From positions 124,001 through 188,000 of the forward strand of contig NZ_LR734844.1 of the NCBI RefSeq assembly GCF_900010725.2: a stretch of DNA of 64,000 bases, in the 5' to 3' direction. How positions within the stretch are numbered: the stretch's first letter is position 1; the number at the start of each line of letters is the position of its first letter. Below the pieces are notes generated by a model. That model made no database searches, was not told the origin of the DNA, and was given only the letters and a program-made list of their open reading frames with translations. A program made the translations under genes and the position numbers. Origin of the DNA: Planktothrix serta PCC 8927. Lineage in GTDB: Bacteria; Cyanobacteriota; Cyanobacteriia; Cyanobacteriales; Microcoleaceae. Shown here piece by piece: positions 18,151-27,804 of the stretch.

Positions 18151-18519
18151 TTAGGGTAAAAATCGATCTAATGCTGCTTTTAAAGCTTCAATTTCAACAT
18201 CAATATTGCCTTCTTTCGCGGCTCTAGCCACACATTCGCTCAAATGTTCATCTAAAATAATTCGAGCTACCCGATCTAAAGCACCTCGAATTGCAGCAAT
18301 TTGAACTAACACATCAGGACAAGGACGATTTTCTTGTACCATAGTTTTCACCCCTCGAATATGTCCCTCTAGTCGTGATAGACGATTAACTATCTTTCGC
18401 AAAGATTCTTCACTATGAATATGGGGATGGCTAGAATGTTCAGGATGATGATGTTCTAGCAAATTGTTCAGTTCTTCTACTGTAGGATCTAAGTCATTCA
18501 TCTGTTTGTTAATATACAA
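18151..18519 (-). CDS. CsoR/RcnR-family metal-sensing repressor (InrS-like)
   Basis: A 122-residue all-helical DNA-binding repressor that releases its operator when it binds a transition metal. An N-terminal His-rich tail (EHHHPEHSSHPHIH) precedes the family core: RLSRLEGHIRGVKTMVQE, then a cysteine in ENRPCPDVLVQIAA, and His plus Cys in LDEHLSECVARA. This Cys / His / Cys set matches the metal site of CsoR-type copper sensors and the nickel sensor InrS of Synechocystis. The His-rich tail favours nickel (or cobalt), but that is inference. It is the first gene of a likely two-gene unit with the membrane protein downstream. The upstream gap of about 290 bp, shared with the divergent ATPase gene, would hold its own operator; I could not single out a convincing G-tract operator by eye. 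Confidence 0.85.
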   Translation of the reverse strand: MYINKQMNDLDPTVEELNNLLEHHHPEHSSHPHIHSEESLRKIVNRLSRLEGHIRGVKTMVQENRPCPDVLVQIAAIRGALDRVARIILDEHLSECVARAAKEGNIDVEIEALKAALDRFLP

Positions 18520-18813
18520 TTGACAAATATTTTATAATTGTACCTCAATCTTCTACTTTTGGATGTAATAGTTTCTAATCTCAGCTTGATCAGTCAACCA
18601 TTAACAGTCAACTATTTTTCTTTAGAAATAAGTAAAATAGTTACTGAGTTCTAAAAAACCAAAATCTCATGGTATAAGCATTTGATCTCTGGCAAAATTG
18701 GAATCAGTGAGATCAGCATTTGACAAAACAAAGGTTTTGCGTTATATTAAAATGTAATTTATGTTTTTTACAGGATATGAAATAAACTTTAAGGGGTATT
18801 CAAAACTTGCTTT

Positions 18814-20028
18814 ATGGAAGGCTATAAATTTATTAATTCGCTAAAAATCCAAAACCTTCTCTCCTATGGTTCATCAGGAGAAACAATTGATTTACAGCCA
18901 CTAAATGTCATCATTGGCACAAATGGTGTAGGAAAATCAAATTTAATTGAAGTATTAGGCTTATTGCAAGGGATTCCAACCGATTTAACTAAGCCGATTC
19001 GTGAGGGTGGCGGAGTCGATGAATGGCTATGGAAAGGAACTAAAGAAACTCCCATTGCCAGAATTGAAGCTATCATTAATTATCCAGAAGGTCGGGGTCA
19101 GATACCGATGCCTTTACGCTATCGTATTGATTTTACAACGGTTGCCCAACGCTTAGAATTGATTGATGAAGCTATCGAAAATGAACAAAAAAATAATGAT
19201 GATGCACAGGATGTTTTCTTTTTCTATCGCTATCAACAGGGTCATCCCGTACTCAATGCAAGAACAATAACAGAAAATGAACCCACTCGCCGTCAATTGA
19301 GACGAGAAGACTTAAAACCTGATCAATCGGTTTTATCACAACGAAAAGATCCAGATTTATACCCAGAATTAAGTTATTTAAGTAATCAATTTTCTCAAAT
19401 CCGACTTTATCGAGAGTGGAATTTAGGGCGTTATACTCCTCCTAGAATGCCCCAAAAGTTTGATTTACCTAGAGATTTTTTACTCGAAGATTGTAGTAAT
19501 TTAGGATTAATTCTTAATAATTTACAGCATAAGGGAAACATAGAAATTGTTCCAAATTTACAAAAGTTTTATGAACCTGTAACGAATATTACTATAAACA
19601 TTGAGGGGGTAACAGGTCAGATTTTTTTACATGAAAGAGGACTTAATCGACCAATTCCAGCGACTCGTCTCTCTGATGGAACATTGCGTTATCTTTGCTT
19701 ATTAATGATTCTTTTACATCCAACTCCTCCTCCGCTTATCTGTATTGAAGAACCCGAATTAGGATTGCATCCTGATATTTTACCGACCATTGCTCAATTA
19801 TTAATTGAAGCTTCTCAAAAAACTCAATTAATTGTTACCACTCACTCCGATGCTTTGATATCCGCTTTAAGTGAAATTCCCGAATCTATTCTCGTCTGTG
19901 AACGAGATGAAAGAGGAAGCCGAATGAGACGATTAGAACCTAAAAAGTTGAAAAAATGGCTAAAAGATTATAATTATAGCTTAGGGGATTTATGGCGTAT
20001 GGGAGAATTTGGAGGAAATCGATGGTAG
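18814..20028 (+). CDS. AAA family ATPase (ABC-type/OLD-like, AAA15/21)
   Basis: A 404-residue ATPase of the SMC/RecF-like group often found in anti-phage systems. The Walker A motif GTNGVGKS is at residues 35-42 in the typical opening (LKIQNLLSYGSSG ... LNVIIGTNGVGKSNLIEVLG). An ABC-type signature, RLSDGTLRYLCLL, lies near residue 289. Walker B ICIEEPELGLHP follows near 310, and the D-loop/H-switch ends in IVTTHSDALISAL. The insert between them (about residues 60-280) is soluble and helical, with no Zn-hook. The stop codon overlaps the start of the next gene (ATGGTAG), so the two are translationally coupled and very likely form one complex. The promoter lies in the 294-bp gap before 18814, which has no other gene. 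Confidence 0.85.
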   Translation: MEGYKFINSLKIQNLLSYGSSGETIDLQPLNVIIGTNGVGKSNLIEVLGLLQGIPTDLTKPIREGGGVDEWLWKGTKETPIARIEAIINYPEGRGQIPMPLRYRIDFTTVAQRLELIDEAIENEQKNNDDAQDVFFFYRYQQGHPVLNARTITENEPTRRQLRREDLKPDQSVLSQRKDPDLYPELSYLSNQFSQIRLYREWNLGRYTPPRMPQKFDLPRDFLLEDCSNLGLILNNLQHKGNIEIVPNLQKFYEPVTNITINIEGVTGQIFLHERGLNRPIPATRLSDGTLRYLCLLMILLHPTPPPLICIEEPELGLHPDILPTIAQLLIEASQKTQLIVTTHSDALISALSEIPESILVCERDERGSRMRRLEPKKLKKWLKDYNYSLGDLWRMGEFGGNRW

Positions 20029-20678
20029 AAATTCGGATTTATGTAGAAGGTGGGGGTGATGGAAAGGAAAGTAAAGCCGCCTTTCGAGAGGGAATGAGTA
20101 AATTTTTAAAACGCCTAACTGGACAACAGCAACAGATCAAGATCACCTGTGTTGTATGCGGGAGAAGAAATGCCGCTCATAGAAACTTCACGCATGATTT
20201 AACAAATTATCCTGATGCTATTAATCTTTTGTTAGTTGATTCAGAGGGCCCGGTCAATACTTTAACAATTGATCCCAATGCAGATCCAGAGGAAAAGGAT
20301 CGTGTCATGGGATTAATTGCTAGACAACATCTCATCAACCGTGATGGATGGGATTTGTCTGGAATTGATGAAAATGACATTCATTTAATGGTTCAAGTCA
20401 TGGAAAGTTGGCTAATTGCTGACATTGATACCTTAGCCAAACATTACGGGCAAAAATTTAATAGAAAGGCAATTCCTCGTAATGATAATGTTGAAGAAAT
20501 TTCTACAGCCGATATAGAATCTGCGTTAAACAGAGCAACGCAAATAACACAAAAAGGGAGATATCACAAGATTAAGCATGGGCCTAAAATCTTAGAAAAA
20601 ATTGATGTCTCTATTGTTCGTAAAAAAGCACCCTATTGCGATCGCCTATTTAGAAGAATCACTAATATTGGTGGATAA
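20022..20678 (+). CDS. DUF4276-like protein, partner of the AAA ATPase
   Basis: I take the ATG at 20022 because GGAGG lies 6 bp upstream and it gives the clean N-terminus MVEIRIYVEGGGDGKESKAA; a frame-open ATG 30 bp earlier lies inside the ATPase gene. The 218 residues look like the DUF4276 group, which I recall beside AAA15/21 ATPases. Glu in VEGGGD and the acidic LLLVDSEGPV could be metal-binding residues of a TOPRIM-like fold. The later text NDIHLMVQVMESWLIADIDT and the Lys-rich C-terminal half (KGRYHKIKHGPKILEKID) are typical of that group. An ATPase plus a TOPRIM-like effector resembles abortive-infection designs such as PARIS (AriA/AriB) or the Abi ATPase pairs, but the effector family differs. 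Nuclease activity is not proven by the sequence. Confidence 0.7.
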   Translation: MVEIRIYVEGGGDGKESKAAFREGMSKFLKRLTGQQQQIKITCVVCGRRNAAHRNFTHDLTNYPDAINLLLVDSEGPVNTLTIDPNADPEEKDRVMGLIARQHLINRDGWDLSGIDENDIHLMVQVMESWLIADIDTLAKHYGQKFNRKAIPRNDNVEEISTADIESALNRATQITQKGRYHKIKHGPKILEKIDVSIVRKKAPYCDRLFRRITNIGG

Positions 20679-20768
20679 TTAGATAATAAGCTGTTCCGCA
20701 TTTAAACGTTATCCTGTAGCCTGTTATAGGTATAACCCAACAAAAAGCGGAACTAAAAACTGATTTCA

Positions 20769-21539
20769 ATGAAAATTCATCCCCGCAAAATTTACGATCT
20801 CCTACTAGAGAAATCAAGCCACAGTAACGCAACAGTGCAGGAAATTATCTTAGGACTGACCTGGACATTCTGCCGAAGCGAGGGTATGGGGCTGTGTATG
20901 AGTCCCGGTCAACCGAACCGCACTCTATCCTGGTCAGGGACTTTGGTGGGTCAAGCCATCGCTGATTTAGCCCCCTGGGTGCGTTCCTGGGATAGCTACC
21001 AGGCTACTATCGGTATGGCTGTGATCAATTCCGTGATTAATAGCACGTCACCCTTACTCCAACAGGCTCAACCCCTTTCCTCTCAAGGTTCAGCCAATTT
21101 AGCCGTATTTGAGCATTTTCTCCCGCTAATTCGGGGAAAACGAGTTGTGATTATTGGGCGCTACCCCGGACTTTCTCAGTACGAACAAGAAGCCGATATT
21201 ACTGTGTTGGAACGTCAGCCCATTTCCCAGGATTTACCCGATACAGCCTGCGAATACCTGCTCCCAGAAGCAGACTGGGTTTTTCTCACCGCCACCTCCA
21301 TTGCTAACAAAACCTTCCCCCGGTTGGTGGAGTTATCACAACAGGCACAGTTAGTATTAATGGGGCCTACGACTCCCTGGCTACCAGAGTTAGCGGATAT
21401 GGGGATTAACTATCTAGCTGGGGTAAAAGTCACCGATACAGACGCATTACGACAAACCATCGCTGAAGGAGGGGGGACTCGGATTTTTGATGTTGGGGTA
21501 CAATATTGCGTCCTAGAGTTATATAAAATCCCATTGTAG
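20769..21539 (+). CDS. DUF364/DUF4213-like Rossmann-fold protein
   Basis: A 256-residue protein with the two-part layout of DUF4213 (N-terminal, about residues 5-85) followed by DUF364 (about residues 110-255). The first part has the glycine-rich TLVGQAIADLAPWVRSWDSYQATIGMA-type text (seen here around residues 60-85). The second has IRGKRVVIIGRYPGLSQYEQ, a Rossmann-type strand-loop, then EADWVFLTATSIANKTFPRL and VLMGPTTPWLPEL. Related proteins are annotated as putative heavy-metal chelatases and occur near nitrogen-fixation and metal-uptake genes; the function is not established. It lies 90 bp after the DUF4276-like gene, with a leader of low-complexity AT sequence, and converges with rpoC2 across a 30-bp palindrome. 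Confidence 0.7.
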   Translation: MKIHPRKIYDLLLEKSSHSNATVQEIILGLTWTFCRSEGMGLCMSPGQPNRTLSWSGTLVGQAIADLAPWVRSWDSYQATIGMAVINSVINSTSPLLQQAQPLSSQGSANLAVFEHFLPLIRGKRVVIIGRYPGLSQYEQEADITVLERQPISQDLPDTACEYLLPEADWVFLTATSIANKTFPRLVELSQQAQLVLMGPTTPWLPELADMGINYLAGVKVTDTDALRQTIAEGGGTRIFDVGVQYCVLELYKIPL

Positions 21540-21568
21540 ATGCTACAGATGATCCCTCCTAACCCCCC

Positions 21569-21598
21569 TGTAGAGACGTTGTATGCAACGTCTCTACA
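21569..21598. terminator. Palindrome between convergent genes (TGTAGAGACG family)
   Basis: TGTAGAGACGTTG, a TATG loop, then the exact complement CAACGTCTCTACA. It sits in the 70-bp gap between the convergent ends of the DUF364-like gene and rpoC2 and would form the same hairpin from either strand. The same TGTAGAGACG arms recur at 53173-53212, also between convergent genes. A role as a bidirectional terminator or 3'-end protector is inference. Confidence 0.6.
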
Positions 21599-21609
21599 CT
21601 GATTAACTC

Positions 21610-24600
21610 TTAATCTTCCTCATCTTCGTCCTCATCGTCGTCTTCGTATTCATCATCGATTAACTCATCATCGAGAATCGCAGACAACAACGGGTCATCT
21701 TCACTATCTTCAAATAAAGCCTTAGTGGTTTTGCCAAAACTAGGCGTTACTGATTTGGGTTCAGGGGGTAATTCCCGTTCAAAACTACTATAGACACGGG
21801 CGGTTTTATCATCCAGCACCACATCTCGCAGTTCATCTTGATCCTCCTCATCCAAATATAACGTCGCGTTGTCAAAACCATAATCGGCATTACGGTCGTC
21901 CTCATAAGCATTAAACCCCGTCCCCGCCGGAATCAAACGACCGATAATCACATTCTCCTTCAGACCGCGTAACCAGTCGGACTTGCCCTCAATCGCCGCT
22001 TCCGTCAATACCCGTGTAGTTTCTTGGAAACTCGCCGCCGAAATAAAGCTATCAGTATTTAACGACGCTTTGGTAATCCCCAATAACACAGGAGTATATT
22101 TCGCCGGCGCACTTCCAGTAATCGACATAGCATCATTCACCTGTTCCACCTGGCGCAATTCCACCAGTTCACCAGGTAACATCGTCGTATCGCCCCCATC
22201 ATCAATCCGAACCTTCGAGGTCATCTGACGCACAATCACCTCAATATGCTTATCAGAAATATCAATCCCCTGGGACTGATACACCGACTGCACCTCATTC
22301 ACCAAAAAAGCCTGACACTGGCGGAAACTACCCAGAGCCGCATCATACATCCCTTCCCCCCGTTCCAGATAATAGTCATAGAACACCTCCAGAATCTCAT
22401 GGGGATTACTAGGGCCATCGGTCAAAGGTTGTCCGGCTTCAACCTTTTGGGTATCGGACACCAAAGGCGTTTGACCAGAAGTCAGGGGATAATCCATCAC
22501 CGTCCCATCCGCTTCCACCACCCGCAGTTCAGCAACTTCCTCATCCATTGTCACCTGGGCGTTCCCCGGTCGTCGGGCTAAAATACAAGCTTCCTTGGGT
22601 TTGCGGGCTTCTAATAACTCCTCAATCCGAGGCAACCCTTGAATAATATCTCCGGTTTTGGCTCGTTCAAACACCAGTAACACTAGGTTATCCCCCCGTT
22701 GTACCAAATCCCCATCCTTAACGTGCAGAATCGCACCCGGAGACACCCGGTAAGGACGACCGCGACGCATCGTAATCTGATTTCCCGTCACCGGAGTCGT
22801 CCCCTCACCCACGATTTTGTCCCCCAACGCAATCACTTGACCCGACTCCGGTAAAATTACCCCGGTCGCAATTTCGGCTCCTTCAACCAACAGTTGACCC
22901 AGTTTGACCTCCGGTGTCACACCCTCTGGAAAATCAATCGTCGTTTGGTCAACATCCCGCACCACCAAACAACGGCGCAGAATTTCCGACCCCGACCGAA
23001 TCCCCTGAATAATCCCATATTCCTTACACAGAATCTCTGTCCGTGTAACAACAGCCCCCTTCTCAATTTCCAGTCCGTCATGAACCAGTAACCGCGTCCG
23101 CGTACTCCCCTGAGTCGCATCAGCAATCACATCCCGACGAATCACCAAAGACTCTAAAATCACCAACTGTAACCGCATGACATCGGCGCTACTATCATCA
23201 GGAAGTAACTCAATATCAGCCGCTAACTGCGGGGCTTCCGTCCCAATACTAATCACCAACTGAGTTCGCAGCAGTTCCACCCCTTCCACAGACCGCACCC
23301 GCTCCCCATCTTTGTAGGTTAAGCGTTGTACCGCTCGCAGGGCAATAGACTCATTTAAAGACTCCTGAGAAGGTACAGTCGGGTTCTCAGGAACACTAAA
23401 CTCCACAACCGGACGCAACAACAACGCAGGGCCTTCAGGAGTCTCCACATACTCCACATAATGCAAGTCGGGAGAAATAATCCCTGGAATCACCTCTTGA
23501 CCGGGATTGACAATCTGACCATCAATCGCCATCACCATTTCCGGGTCATCGACTAAATGCAATTCTCCCGGTTTGATCACAATTTCCCGCAGAATATCAT
23601 TCTTCTGAGTTACTTCTATCACCCCATTCGTTTGACAAAAGATATCCTTCACCACTTCCATTCCCGCTTCTACATACTGTCCATCCTCAGTTAACAGTAA
23701 GGAAATATCCTTATTCACCTCATGGCATTCTTCAGGAATCCACAACAGAGTCCCCCCCTGGGTGACTTCATAACCCTGTTTCCCCTTACCCCGTTTAGCC
23801 ACTTCCACCCCAGCGTATTTGATAATCCCCCCGGTTTTTGTCCGGTAGCTATCATCCATCAGTTCCGCAATCACATCATGGTTTTCCACCTTGGAACCAG
23901 GACTAACTTTCAGCAAGAAGCGGTGACTACTATTGGTTTCAATAATGTATTGTTCCCGTCCCTGCATCTGGACTAACCGCACCAAAGCTTCATCCAACAG
24001 CACCGAAGCCGTAATAATCTCAATTTCACGCGGTAACTCACCGTCAGCAAACTGTTCCCGAATTCGGACTAACCCCCCATGTTCAGAGACTAACTTCGTT
24101 TGAGCCAGAACGCTTCCGGGTGTGACCGCATCCCCATTTTTCACCGCCGGCTCCGCCCCAGGAGGTAAATTATAAACCTCTCCTCCCAAGACCCAAATTA
24201 ATCCCCCCCGTTGGGCGATGCGGGTCATATTTCCTTGACGGTCGGTTTTTTCTTCCGGCACCACATCAGCAAACTTGACCTCTCCAGCCAAATCCGTCGC
24301 CACATCTTTCGTCGCTTTTTCCGTCGTCTTCCGGGCTGTCCGACCCCCCGCAGCAACCTCAGCCAAGATTTGGTTTGGTTTTACCTGTTGTCCATCCTGC
24401 ACAACAATAGTTGTCCCTTGGGAAAGGCCATGTTTTTCCGGCTTCTTCTCCCCATTGTCCACAAGAATATGGCCATTGCTTTCCACAATAAAAGCATCAT
24501 CCCCGTGACGGGTACGGAAAGGACGGGCGCGTAACGTTTTCGGGAATTTAACCACCCCTTCCCCCTGGGAGCGAATCACCTCGGCAGCCTCGGCGGTAAA

Positions 24601-25650
24601 TACCCCCCCAGTGTGGAATGTCCGCATCGTTAACTGAGTTCCGGGTTCACCGATACTTTGAGCAGCAATAATTCCGATAGCTTCCCCCAAATCCACATTA
24701 TGACCGTGGGCTAAACTCCAGCCATAGCAAGTTTGACAGACAGAACGGTTGGCTTCGCAGGTCAAGGGCGATCGCAAAAACACCTCCTGAACCCCAGCTT
24801 GTTGAATAGCAACGGATAACTCCTCACTAACAGAGTGATTTTTAACCGCCTGTTCCCCTTGATATTCAACAATTTCTCCAGTTTCGGGATGACGAACATC
24901 TTCCCCTAACACCCGACCCATTAACCGATCTTTGAGAGGAATTAACACCCGGTCGCCATCAGTCATACTGCGAATCCGAATTCCCCGTGTTGTCCCACAG
25001 TCAATTTCCCGCAGAATCACATCCTGGGAAACGTCCACCAAACGGCGAGTTAAATACCCAGAGTCAGCCGTCCGTAAGGCAGTATCTACCAGACCCTTGC
25101 GCGCCCCGTAGGAGGAAATAATATACTCAGTAACAGTTAAACCTTCACGGAAGTTCGTTTTAATCGGTAAATCAATAATTTCCCCCTGGGGGTCAGCCAT
25201 CAACCCCCGCATTCCCACTAACTGACGGACTTGGGAAATATTCCCCCGTGCGCCGGAGAAAGCCATCATATAAACAGAGTTTAACGGGTTGCTGGCTTTG
25301 AAGTTTTCCACCACCCGATCTTTCAAAGTTTCGGAAGTCCCATTCCAAGTATCAATTACCTTTTGGAAGCGTTCAACTTCGGTAATTTCCCCTTTCATAT
25401 AACGGCGTTCAGTGTTCCGAATTTCTTCTTCTGCTTCTTCCAATAAATCTTTTTTGGAAGGGGGAATCTGTAAATCATCAACACTAATAGAAACCCCAGC
25501 TTTTGTGGCATAGCGAAATCCCAATTCCTTTAACTCATCGGCAATTTGGGCAGTTCTGGCTGTACCATGATTCATAAAAGCCCAGGACATGATTTTTTTT
25601 AATTGTCCTTTATCAATAACTTGATTCCGAAAGATTTTTTTGTTAGTCAT
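21610..25650 (-). CDS. rpoC2: RNA polymerase subunit beta'' (C-terminal half of beta')
   Basis: In cyanobacteria and plastids beta' is split; this 1,346-residue protein is the C-terminal part, including most of the trigger loop region and the jaw. Early text fits: [20 protein letters not shown], then [52 protein letters not shown] and [23 protein letters not shown] zinc site is visible as CGTTRG ... [11 protein letters not shown] very long insertion (about residues 390-1000) of repeated beta-rich SBHM-type modules follows, as expected for cyanobacteria. The end is an extremely acidic tail ([20 protein letters not shown]). It follows rpoC1 by 67 bp filled with heptamer repeats and is the last gene of the rpo block. 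Confidence 0.97.
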   Translation of the reverse strand: MTNKKIFRNQVIDKGQLKKIMSWAFMNHGTARTAQIADELKELGFRYATKAGVSISVDDLQIPPSKKDLLEEAEEEIRNTERRYMKGEITEVERFQKVIDTWNGTSETLKDRVVENFKASNPLNSVYMMAFSGARGNISQVRQLVGMRGLMADPQGEIIDLPIKTNFREGLTVTEYIISSYGARKGLVDTALRTADSGYLTRRLVDVSQDVILREIDCGTTRGIRIRSMTDGDRVLIPLKDRLMGRVLGEDVRHPETGEIVEYQGEQAVKNHSVSEELSVAIQQAGVQEVFLRSPLTCEANRSVCQTCYGWSLAHGHNVDLGEAIGIIAAQSIGEPGTQLTMRTFHTGGVFTAEAAEVIRSQGEGVVKFPKTLRARPFRTRHGDDAFIVESNGHILVDNGEKKPEKHGLSQGTTIVVQDGQQVKPNQILAEVAAGGRTARKTTEKATKDVATDLAGEVKFADVVPEEKTDRQGNMTRIAQRGGLIWVLGGEVYNLPPGAEPAVKNGDAVTPGSVLAQTKLVSEHGGLVRIREQFADGELPREIEIITASVLLDEALVRLVQMQGREQYIIETNSSHRFLLKVSPGSKVENHDVIAELMDDSYRTKTGGIIKYAGVEVAKRGKGKQGYEVTQGGTLLWIPEECHEVNKDISLLLTEDGQYVEAGMEVVKDIFCQTNGVIEVTQKNDILREIVIKPGELHLVDDPEMVMAIDGQIVNPGQEVIPGIISPDLHYVEYVETPEGPALLLRPVVEFSVPENPTVPSQESLNESIALRAVQRLTYKDGERVRSVEGVELLRTQLVISIGTEAPQLAADIELLPDDSSADVMRLQLVILESLVIRRDVIADATQGSTRTRLLVHDGLEIEKGAVVTRTEILCKEYGIIQGIRSGSEILRRCLVVRDVDQTTIDFPEGVTPEVKLGQLLVEGAEIATGVILPESGQVIALGDKIVGEGTTPVTGNQITMRRGRPYRVSPGAILHVKDGDLVQRGDNLVLLVFERAKTGDIIQGLPRIEELLEARKPKEACILARRPGNAQVTMDEEVAELRVVEADGTVMDYPLTSGQTPLVSDTQKVEAGQPLTDGPSNPHEILEVFYDYYLERGEGMYDAALGSFRQCQAFLVNEVQSVYQSQGIDISDKHIEVIVRQMTSKVRIDDGGDTTMLPGELVELRQVEQVNDAMSITGSAPAKYTPVLLGITKASLNTDSFISAASFQETTRVLTEAAIEGKSDWLRGLKENVIIGRLIPAGTGFNAYEDDRNADYGFDNATLYLDEEDQDELRDVVLDDKTARVYSSFERELPPEPKSVTPSFGKTTKALFEDSEDDPLLSAILDDELIDDEYEDDDEDEDEED

Positions 25651-25680
25651 GATTCAAGTATCCGCATTATCAGTATAAGA

Positions 25681-25715
25681 AGGGAACAGGGAACAGGGAA
25701 CAGGGAACAGGGAAC
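25681..25715. repeat. Heptamer tandem repeat (agggaac)5 between rpoC1 and rpoC2
   Basis: Five perfect AGGGAAC units, 35 bp, occupying half of the 67-bp gap inside the rpo operon. The unit is the complement of the repeat at 11724-11760. It lies upstream of the rpoC2 ribosome-binding region in the transcript, so copy-number changes would alter the spacing between the two genes. Confidence 0.85.
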
Positions 25716-25717
25716 AA

Positions 25718-27613
25718 TTACTCTATTAAAGTATCTTGAACGGTTTTATTGAAAATCACCCGGCCGGGAGTGGTGCGAACATACTGAGTGATAATATTGC
25801 CATCGGTATCTTCTCGAACTCGACGCAACAGCTTACCTGTCTTTTTGCCGACATAAGTTTTAGTGATGACTCCACTGATAGAATCTTGCTGTTCAACACC
25901 TATCTGTTCCGCTTCATCAGAGATAATCTCCCCATCAAATCGCACCATAACATAAGAATGTAAACCCAAAGCACCTTGTTTATAGGCTAGGATTACATCT
26001 TCTAAATCAGGAAAATAGCGGTGGCTTTGATCTTCTAACTTAGGGTTTTCTGCTGTTAGATAATAACACCCCAAAACCATATCCTGACTCGGAGTAACAA
26101 TCGGTCTTCCTGTGGCTGGAGACAGAATATTATTACAAGCTAACATTAACAATCGAGCTTCCGCTTGGGATTCAATCGAGAGAGGAACGTGAACCGCCAT
26201 TTGGTCACCGTCAAAGTCAGCGTTAAACGCCGGACAGACTAACGGATGCAACTGAATGGCTCGACCATCAACTAAAATCGGTTCAAAAGCTTGAATCCCT
26301 AAACGGTGCAACGTTGGGGCACGGTTTAACATCACCGGATGTCCTGAAATCACTTCTTCTAAAACATCCCAAACACTGACATCATTGCGTTGAATTAACT
26401 TTTTCGCCGCCTTAATATTATTCACCAATCCTTGACGAATTAAGCGATTAATCACAAAGGGTTGGAACAATTCAATCGCCATTTCACGCGGTAAACCGCA
26501 CTGGTGCATTTTTAATTTTGGCCCCACCACAATCACAGAACGCCCGGAATAATCGACCCGTTTTCCTAATAAGTTTTGGCGGAATCGTCCCTGCTTTCCT
26601 TCAATAATATCCGACAAGGATTTTAACGGCCGATTATTCGCCCCGACCACAGTTCGACCTCGGCGACCATTATCAATTAAAGCATCAACCGCTTCCTGTA
26701 ACATCCGTTTTTCGTTACGGATAATAATTTCAGGAGCCAAGATTTCTTGTAATCGTGCTAATCGATTATTCCGGTTAATCACCCGACGATATAAATCGTT
26801 TAAATCCGAGGTCGCAAACCGTCCCCCATCCAACTGCACCATCGGCCGTAAATCAGGAGGAATCACAGGAATCACATTCAAAACCATCCATTCTGGTTTA
26901 GAACCCGTTGCCACAAAGTTATCAATCACCCGTAACCGTTTAATGAGTTTGGCGCGTTTTTGTCCCTTGGCTACGGCGATTTCTTCCCGCAATCTTTCCG
27001 CTTCTTCTTCTAAGGGAATATCCTCTAATAAACGGGAGATAGCCTCAGCACCAATTCCCACTTCAATCCCCGTTAAAGTGGATTCTTCACTATAAATTTG
27101 GTCTTCAATTTCTAACCAAGTATCTTCTGTTAATAACTGTTTATAGGACAAGCTATCATGGTTCCCTGGATTTAACACCACATAAGCGTTAAAATAAACC
27201 ACTTGCTCCACATCCCGTAATGGCATATCTAATAGAATAGCCATATAACTCGGAATCCCTTTGAGATACCAAACATGGGTGACAGGAGCCGCTAATTTGA
27301 TATAACCCATGCGATGACGACGGACACGGGATTCGGTGACTTCTACGCCACAACGTTCACAGACAATTCCACGATGTCTGACCCGTTTATATTTTCCACA
27401 ATGACATTCCCAATCCTTAGCAGGGCCAAAAATTCGTTCACAAAATAACCCATCCATCTCCGGTTTCAATGTCCGATAATTGATGGTTTCGGGTTTGGTG
27501 ACTTCTCCCACCACTTGACCATTCGGCAGCGTTCTCTCTCCCCACTGACGAATTCGTTCTGGAGACGCTATTCCAATTTTAACGTAATCAAACCGTTGTT
27601 CAAGTTTAGCCAT
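25718..27613 (-). CDS. rpoC1: RNA polymerase subunit gamma (N-terminal half of beta')
   Basis: The 631-residue gamma subunit holds the catalytic centre of RNA polymerase. The absolutely conserved NADFDGD, whose three aspartates bind the active-site Mg2+, is at residues 464-470. The zinc ribbon [20 protein letters not shown] lies near residue 70. The clamp/lid region includes [20 protein letters not shown], and the rudder/switch text [18 protein letters not shown] follows. The length matches cyanobacterial RpoC1 and ends where the lineage-specific split falls. It lies between rpoB (191 bp upstream, repeat-filled) and rpoC2 (67 bp downstream). The ATG at 27613 gives the expected [20 protein letters not shown]. 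Confidence 0.98.
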   Translation of the reverse strand: MAKLEQRFDYVKIGIASPERIRQWGERTLPNGQVVGEVTKPETINYRTLKPEMDGLFCERIFGPAKDWECHCGKYKRVRHRGIVCERCGVEVTESRVRRHRMGYIKLAAPVTHVWYLKGIPSYMAILLDMPLRDVEQVVYFNAYVVLNPGNHDSLSYKQLLTEDTWLEIEDQIYSEESTLTGIEVGIGAEAISRLLEDIPLEEEAERLREEIAVAKGQKRAKLIKRLRVIDNFVATGSKPEWMVLNVIPVIPPDLRPMVQLDGGRFATSDLNDLYRRVINRNNRLARLQEILAPEIIIRNEKRMLQEAVDALIDNGRRGRTVVGANNRPLKSLSDIIEGKQGRFRQNLLGKRVDYSGRSVIVVGPKLKMHQCGLPREMAIELFQPFVINRLIRQGLVNNIKAAKKLIQRNDVSVWDVLEEVISGHPVMLNRAPTLHRLGIQAFEPILVDGRAIQLHPLVCPAFNADFDGDQMAVHVPLSIESQAEARLLMLACNNILSPATGRPIVTPSQDMVLGCYYLTAENPKLEDQSHRYFPDLEDVILAYKQGALGLHSYVMVRFDGEIISDEAEQIGVEQQDSISGVITKTYVGKKTGKLLRRVREDTDGNIITQYVRTTPGRVIFNKTVQDTLIE

Positions 27614-27628
27614 TTTTCAGTAATAAGA

Positions 27629-27790
27629 AGGGAACAGGGAACAGGGAACAGGGAACAGTGAATAAAGAATAGGGAACAGCTTAACTGGGAACAGGGAAGA
27701 CGTGTAATGGGGGATTGAACCCACCTTCAAGGCAACTCCAACTGTAAATCTTGGCTGTTGCCTGTTGCCTGTTGGCTGTTGCCTGTTCCC
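27629..27790. repeat. Heptamer-type tandem repeats between rpoB and rpoC1
   Basis: The 191-bp gap between rpoB and rpoC1 contains four GGGAACA units at 27630-27658, a decayed stretch (GGGAACAGTGAATAAAGAAT, GGGAACAGCTTAACTGGGAA), and related GTTGCCTGTTGCCTGTTGGCT copies near 27750-27785. The repeats make up most of the gap; I see no gene or clear terminator. Confidence 0.75.
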
Positions 27791-27804
27791 TCTCCAACTA
27801 TTAA

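Noticed and set aside
21610-27613. rpoC broken by a frameshift into two genes
   Set aside because: The rpoC1/rpoC2 split is the normal cyanobacterial state; both halves are full length and start properly.
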